This document shows, one piece after another, positions 6,933 through 9,021 of a DNA stretch of 9,021 nt. The DNA lies in the NCBI GenBank assembly GCA_009780445.1, contig WRAA01000067.1, positions 1-9,021 of the forward strand, in the 5' to 3' direction. The notes under the pieces are model-generated. The model ran no database searches. It was not told the origin of the DNA and saw nothing but the letters and a program-made list of their open reading frames with translations. A program made the translations under genes and the position numbers. Within the stretch, counting starts at the first letter, position 1, and each line of letters starts with the position of its first letter. This stretch comes from Defluviitaleaceae bacterium. Its GTDB lineage: Bacteria > Bacillota > Clostridia > Lachnospirales > WRAA01.

Positions 6933-6960
6933 GAAAAAACCTCCGCAGGGAGGTTTTTTC
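6933..6960. terminator. Bidirectional rho-independent terminator
   Basis: Perfect 12-base arms GAAAAAACCTCC (6933-6944) and GGAGGTTTTTTC (6949-6960) around the loop GCAG. The stem has six Ts on one side and six As on the other, so it gives a U run in both directions. It serves the convergent surface-protein gene (stop at 6922) and the diguanylate cyclase gene (stop at 6988). Confidence 0.93.
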
Positions 6961-6987
6961 AATGCGCACAATGTATGTAGCTTGCGG

Positions 6988-8505
6988 TCAGCCGCTCCTG
7001 CGTCTGTCGTTGCGTTTGTTCTGGTACATCTTCTTGTCGGCCTCGCTGATTATGTCGGCCAGGTCTTGCTCCGCGGAGGTTCTTATGGCGTAGCCCAGGG
7101 CTATTCCCGCGCCGCGCATTTCCTCCCTGTGTGCCTCGAAGCTTTCCTTTAGGCAGGCCTGCATGACCTCCGATTCTTTGTCGCCGAAGCCCGGTAACAC
7201 TATCGCGAATTCGTCGCCGCCTATCCGCGCGACTATGCCCTTCGCGCCCACGCACTCCACCAGGATGTGCGCCGCGGTTCGCAGGATGCAGTCGCCCACG
7301 CTGTGGCCATAGGTGTCGTTGACCTGTTTCAGGCCGTTGACATCTCCGATGATTACGCAGAGCGGCAGGACATTGCCGCCGACGTAGTTGGCCAGCATTT
7401 TTTCGTAGCCGCGGCGGTTGTAGGTGCCCGTCAGCTCGTCGATAGTGCTGATGGCTTGCAGATTGCGGAGGGTCTCGCGGATTGCGGTCATGTCGGAGAA
7501 TGTGATGATGCTTCCCGCGACTTCGCCCTTCTTGCCGTAGATATTATTGGTCTTGAGTGTGTAGGACGAGAAGAGCGAGTCCTGCCGGAAGGGGAAGAAC
7601 AGCTCCACACGGCCGGAGTCGTCCCGCTCCATCACCGCGCCGTGATCCGCAAGCTGTGTGAAGAGCTGGTCGCGCGTGAGAGGGTCCGACATTATGCCGC
7701 GGCTGGCCAGCCACTTCCTTGCGGAGTTGTTGATGTCCGAGATGGCGTCGTCGGTGCTTAGCACGAATATATATTCGCCGATAGCGTCGAACACTTGGTT
7801 GCGCGCGCGCATATAGTTGGATGTGGGGCTGGTGTCCATGGCGAAGTAGAGGAAGAACAGGGAGAGCGTGGCACCCCAGAGCGTGCTGTCTACCGGGGTT
7901 TCGGGAACGATAAACAGCACAATCAGATTCATCGGCACCGTAAACGTAACGCCCACCAAGGCCATGTAGTACCGCAGGCGCGACGCCCGCGTAACGCTCC
8001 GCATTTTGTACACCGCCACGGCCGCGCCGGAGGCTACCATCAGGTAGCTGTACAGCGTATGTACCCAGAACCACGGGCCGCGCTCGTTTATGAACACGCG
8101 GACGGGAACGGTCTCGACCACGGCGAAGTAGGTGCGGAACAGGCCGTGATAATCGTTCGTGAAGTTGATTATCACTGTAATGACAGGGATTACGCACAGG
8201 GCGGCCGTATACTTGGCGGACGAAAGACTGTCGAAGCCCGACGAGCGCAGAACGTACAGCAGCAGGGCGACTGGCATGAACGGTATGGCGGCCATCTGCA
8301 TGTGGAAGAACATCTCGATCATATCAGGCTCTTGAGACATCGAAAACATGATCTGGATCACATTCCAGCACAGCATCACGACGCAGAGAAAAAGAAAGCT
8401 CCTGTACGCAGGATCCTCCTTCTTTGTGAAAAACGTCAGCACAAGCATAATCGCAGAGATGACTATTAGAGGCAGTGACACAAACAGAGCGTATGACTCA
8501 GACAA
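6988..8505 (-). CDS. Membrane 7TM-PAS-GGDEF diguanylate cyclase
   Basis: Predicted to make the second messenger c-di-GMP from two GTP in response to a signal sensed at the membrane. Of 505 residues, about 1-225 form seven hydrophobic segments (near 7-27, 36-56, 70-88, 99-117, 147-166, 178-200, 208-224). They resemble the 7TM sensor found at the N terminus of some histidine kinases, including FTNDYHGLF at 115-123. A PAS-like domain spans about 235-343. The GGDEF domain spans about 350-498, with DELTGTYNRRG, the metal-site IGDVNGLKQVND (D388) and an intact RIGGDEF (GGDEF at 429-433), so it should be active. The inhibitory I-site RxxD, expected at 420-423, is replaced by GAKG. The start is TTG, supported by GGAGG nine bases upstream. 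It is a single-gene unit with its own consensus promoter and shares a terminator with the convergent surface-protein gene. The sensed ligand is unknown. Confidence 0.93.
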   Translation of the reverse strand: MSESYALFVSLPLIVISAIMLVLTFFTKKEDPAYRSFLFLCVVMLCWNVIQIMFSMSQEPDMIEMFFHMQMAAIPFMPVALLLYVLRSSGFDSLSSAKYTAALCVIPVITVIINFTNDYHGLFRTYFAVVETVPVRVFINERGPWFWVHTLYSYLMVASGAAVAVYKMRSVTRASRLRYYMALVGVTFTVPMNLIVLFIVPETPVDSTLWGATLSLFFLYFAMDTSPTSNYMRARNQVFDAIGEYIFVLSTDDAISDINNSARKWLASRGIMSDPLTRDQLFTQLADHGAVMERDDSGRVELFFPFRQDSLFSSYTLKTNNIYGKKGEVAGSIITFSDMTAIRETLRNLQAISTIDELTGTYNRRGYEKMLANYVGGNVLPLCVIIGDVNGLKQVNDTYGHSVGDCILRTAAHILVECVGAKGIVARIGGDEFAIVLPGFGDKESEVMQACLKESFEAHREEMRGAGIALGYAIRTSAEQDLADIISEADKKMYQNKRNDRRRSG

Positions 8506-8513
8506 CCTACCAC

Positions 8514-8520
8514 ACCTCCA
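8514..8520 (-). promoter_or_regulatory. Ribosome binding site fixing the TTG start of the cyclase
   Basis: On the minus strand TGGAGGT lies about eight to nine bases before TTG at 8505-8503. No ATG or GTG is available at suitable spacing, and translation from this TTG gives an intact first membrane segment. Confidence 0.7.
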
Positions 8521-8548
8521 CAGCCGCCTGTCAAATTAATCTCACCCA

Positions 8549-8577
8549 ATTATACTCAACATAACTAACACTGTCAA
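8549..8577 (-). promoter_or_regulatory. Perfect-consensus SigA promoter of the cyclase gene
   Basis: On the minus strand TTGACA (8577-8572) and TATAAT (8554-8549) are separated by exactly 17 bases. Transcription should start near 8542, giving a leader of about 37 bases. This predicts strong constitutive transcription unless a repressor or the nearby repeat intervenes; the family A element ends only about 34 bases upstream of the -35 box. Confidence 0.88.
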
Positions 8578-8610
8578 GCACCGGCCTCACCAATTTGGTC
8601 TGCCAATGCC

Positions 8611-8779
8611 TAGGGCGTGTTTGAAAACCCCATTTCGGCGTATTTTCGGTGCTTTTTCCGCCATACGTCGTCAGCGTCAAACTTGCGAACCACTGCGGGT
8701 TCGCGGGGTTTGCCACTTCCTAGTCTGGCGAAAAAATCACTCGAAAATCCGCCGAAAGCGGGTTTTCAAACACGCCCTA
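8611..8779. mobile_element. Complete MITE-like element, family A
   Basis: A non-coding 165-base unit bounded by TA on each side (8611-8612 and 8778-8779). Its terminal inverted repeats are 8613-8663 and 8726-8777: the outer 18 bases (GGGCGTGTTTGAAAACCC) are identical and the rest match with a few mismatches and one gap. The core (8664-8725) holds a hairpin with arms GCGAACC (8685-8691) and GGTTCGC (8698-8704), extended outward by CAAAC/GTTTG. TA duplication is typical of Tc1/mariner-IS630-type and some other transposases, so mobilisation by such an enzyme elsewhere in the genome is inferred. The window carries no transposase. A second copy is at 1-112. Short reading frames across it are translations of repeat DNA. 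Confidence 0.8.
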
Positions 8780-8787
8780 ATAAAATA

Positions 8788-8817
8788 CGGCACCTCGCAA
8801 TATTTCGCAAGGTGCCG
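8788..8817. repeat. Hairpin between the two miniature elements
   Basis: CGGCACCT (8788-8795) and AGGTGCCG (8810-8817) are exact 8-base inverted arms; beyond one mismatch, GC/GC adds two more pairs. The loop is AT-rich. A few Ts but no proper U run follow on either side (ACATATTTA on the plus strand; TATTTTATTA on the minus strand), so it could be a weak terminator or another mobile palindrome. It belongs to neither the A nor the B element by similarity. Confidence 0.5.
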
Positions 8818-8838
8818 ACATATTTAGAACCTGTATTC

Positions 8839-9021
8839 AATAGACCTCTTTCGAAACTGTCAAACACCATCTTTGCGGTCAGTTTTCCGCAATGCGTCGT
8901 CGATTCTCCCTGCGCTGACGCTTCGGATGCTAAACGTGTGCCACCGGCACACAGCATTCTTGCGAACCGCAAGGGCTCGCGGCGTCGTCAGCTCCTAGCC
9001 TTGCGAAAAACTGCCGCGCAA
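8839..9021 (+). mobile_element. MITE-like family B element, right part beyond window
   Basis: Starts with AATAGACCTCTTTCGAAACTG, the exact inverse of 150-170, and its first 55 or so bases align to the inverse of the B right end at 113-170. The core contains one stem of GTGTGCC (8936-8942) and GGCACAC (8946-8952), flanked by ATGCT/AGCAT. A second stem has arms GCGAACC (8962-8968) and GGCTCGC (8974-8980). The latter, together with CGTCGTC and CTCCTAG, resembles the core of family A. At 8995-9021 the right arm begins and is cut by the window end. No protein of note is encoded; the minus-strand reading frame here is repeat translation. Confidence 0.7.

Larger units (their letters stand above)
8578..9021. 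other. Gene-free repeat region
   Basis: No reading frame in these 444 bases has a convincing start, ribosome site or protein family. The stretch is accounted for by the A element, the hairpin and the B element. Short unassigned spacers remain at 8578-8610, 8780-8787 and 8818-8838. Confidence 0.7.

Noticed and set aside
8531..8972. Short reading frames on both strands (8531-8716, 8606-8827, 8766-8972) that could be small proteins
   Set aside because: They run through the A and B repeat arms, have no convincing ribosome sites and resemble no family; they are chance translations of repeat DNA.
1..9021. CRISPR array, tRNA, rRNA or phage attachment site
   Set aside because: No regularly spaced direct repeats and no tRNA-like folds or rRNA sequence were seen; the only repeats are the inverted-repeat elements at the window ends.

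Overview
The window reads as a chromosomal segment of a moderately GC-rich, Gram-positive-type bacterium, probably a member of the Clostridia (Firmicutes). The reasons are a dnaG-rpoD pair with a short SigA-type sigma factor, a secreted protein anchored by three S-layer homology (SLH) domains, strong AGGAGG-type ribosome binding sites, near-consensus SigA promoters, and a 7TM-PAS-GGDEF sensor of a kind common in Clostridia. The lineage is an inference; no rRNA or other phylogenetic marker was compared.

Layout. Positions 1-170 hold the ends of two miniature repeat elements, one inserted in the other. On the minus strand, dnaG (primase, 1391-3166) is followed 60 bases later by rpoD (primary sigma factor, 212-1330), the conserved macromolecular-synthesis pair. 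A 284-base divergent intergenic region then leads to plus-strand genes. These are a small XRE-type helix-turn-helix regulator (3451-3831) with a near-perfect promoter, and, from its own promoter, a large secreted SLH-anchored surface protein (3917-6922) with GLUG-like repeats, an InlB-like repeat and Ig-like domains. A symmetrical terminator (6933-6960) separates it from a convergent minus-strand gene for a membrane diguanylate cyclase (6988-8505), which has a perfect-consensus promoter. From 8578 to 9021 there is no credible gene. This stretch holds a complete 169-base MITE-like element with about 51-base terminal inverted repeats and TA flanks (family A, 8611-8779), a hairpin, and the left part of a second miniature element (family B, 8839 to beyond the end).

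How it fits together. dnaG-rpoD is housekeeping. The regulator and the surface protein may form a small regulated cell-envelope unit, and the neighbouring diguanylate cyclase could link envelope or adhesion behaviour to c-di-GMP, but only proximity supports this. The clearest unusual signal is the repeat biology. Families A and B have different termini but share a core hairpin. An A copy sits in a B copy at a CTAG site, as expected for TA-targeting transposition. The same families recur at both ends of the window. I see no defence system, CRISPR array, tRNA or rRNA.
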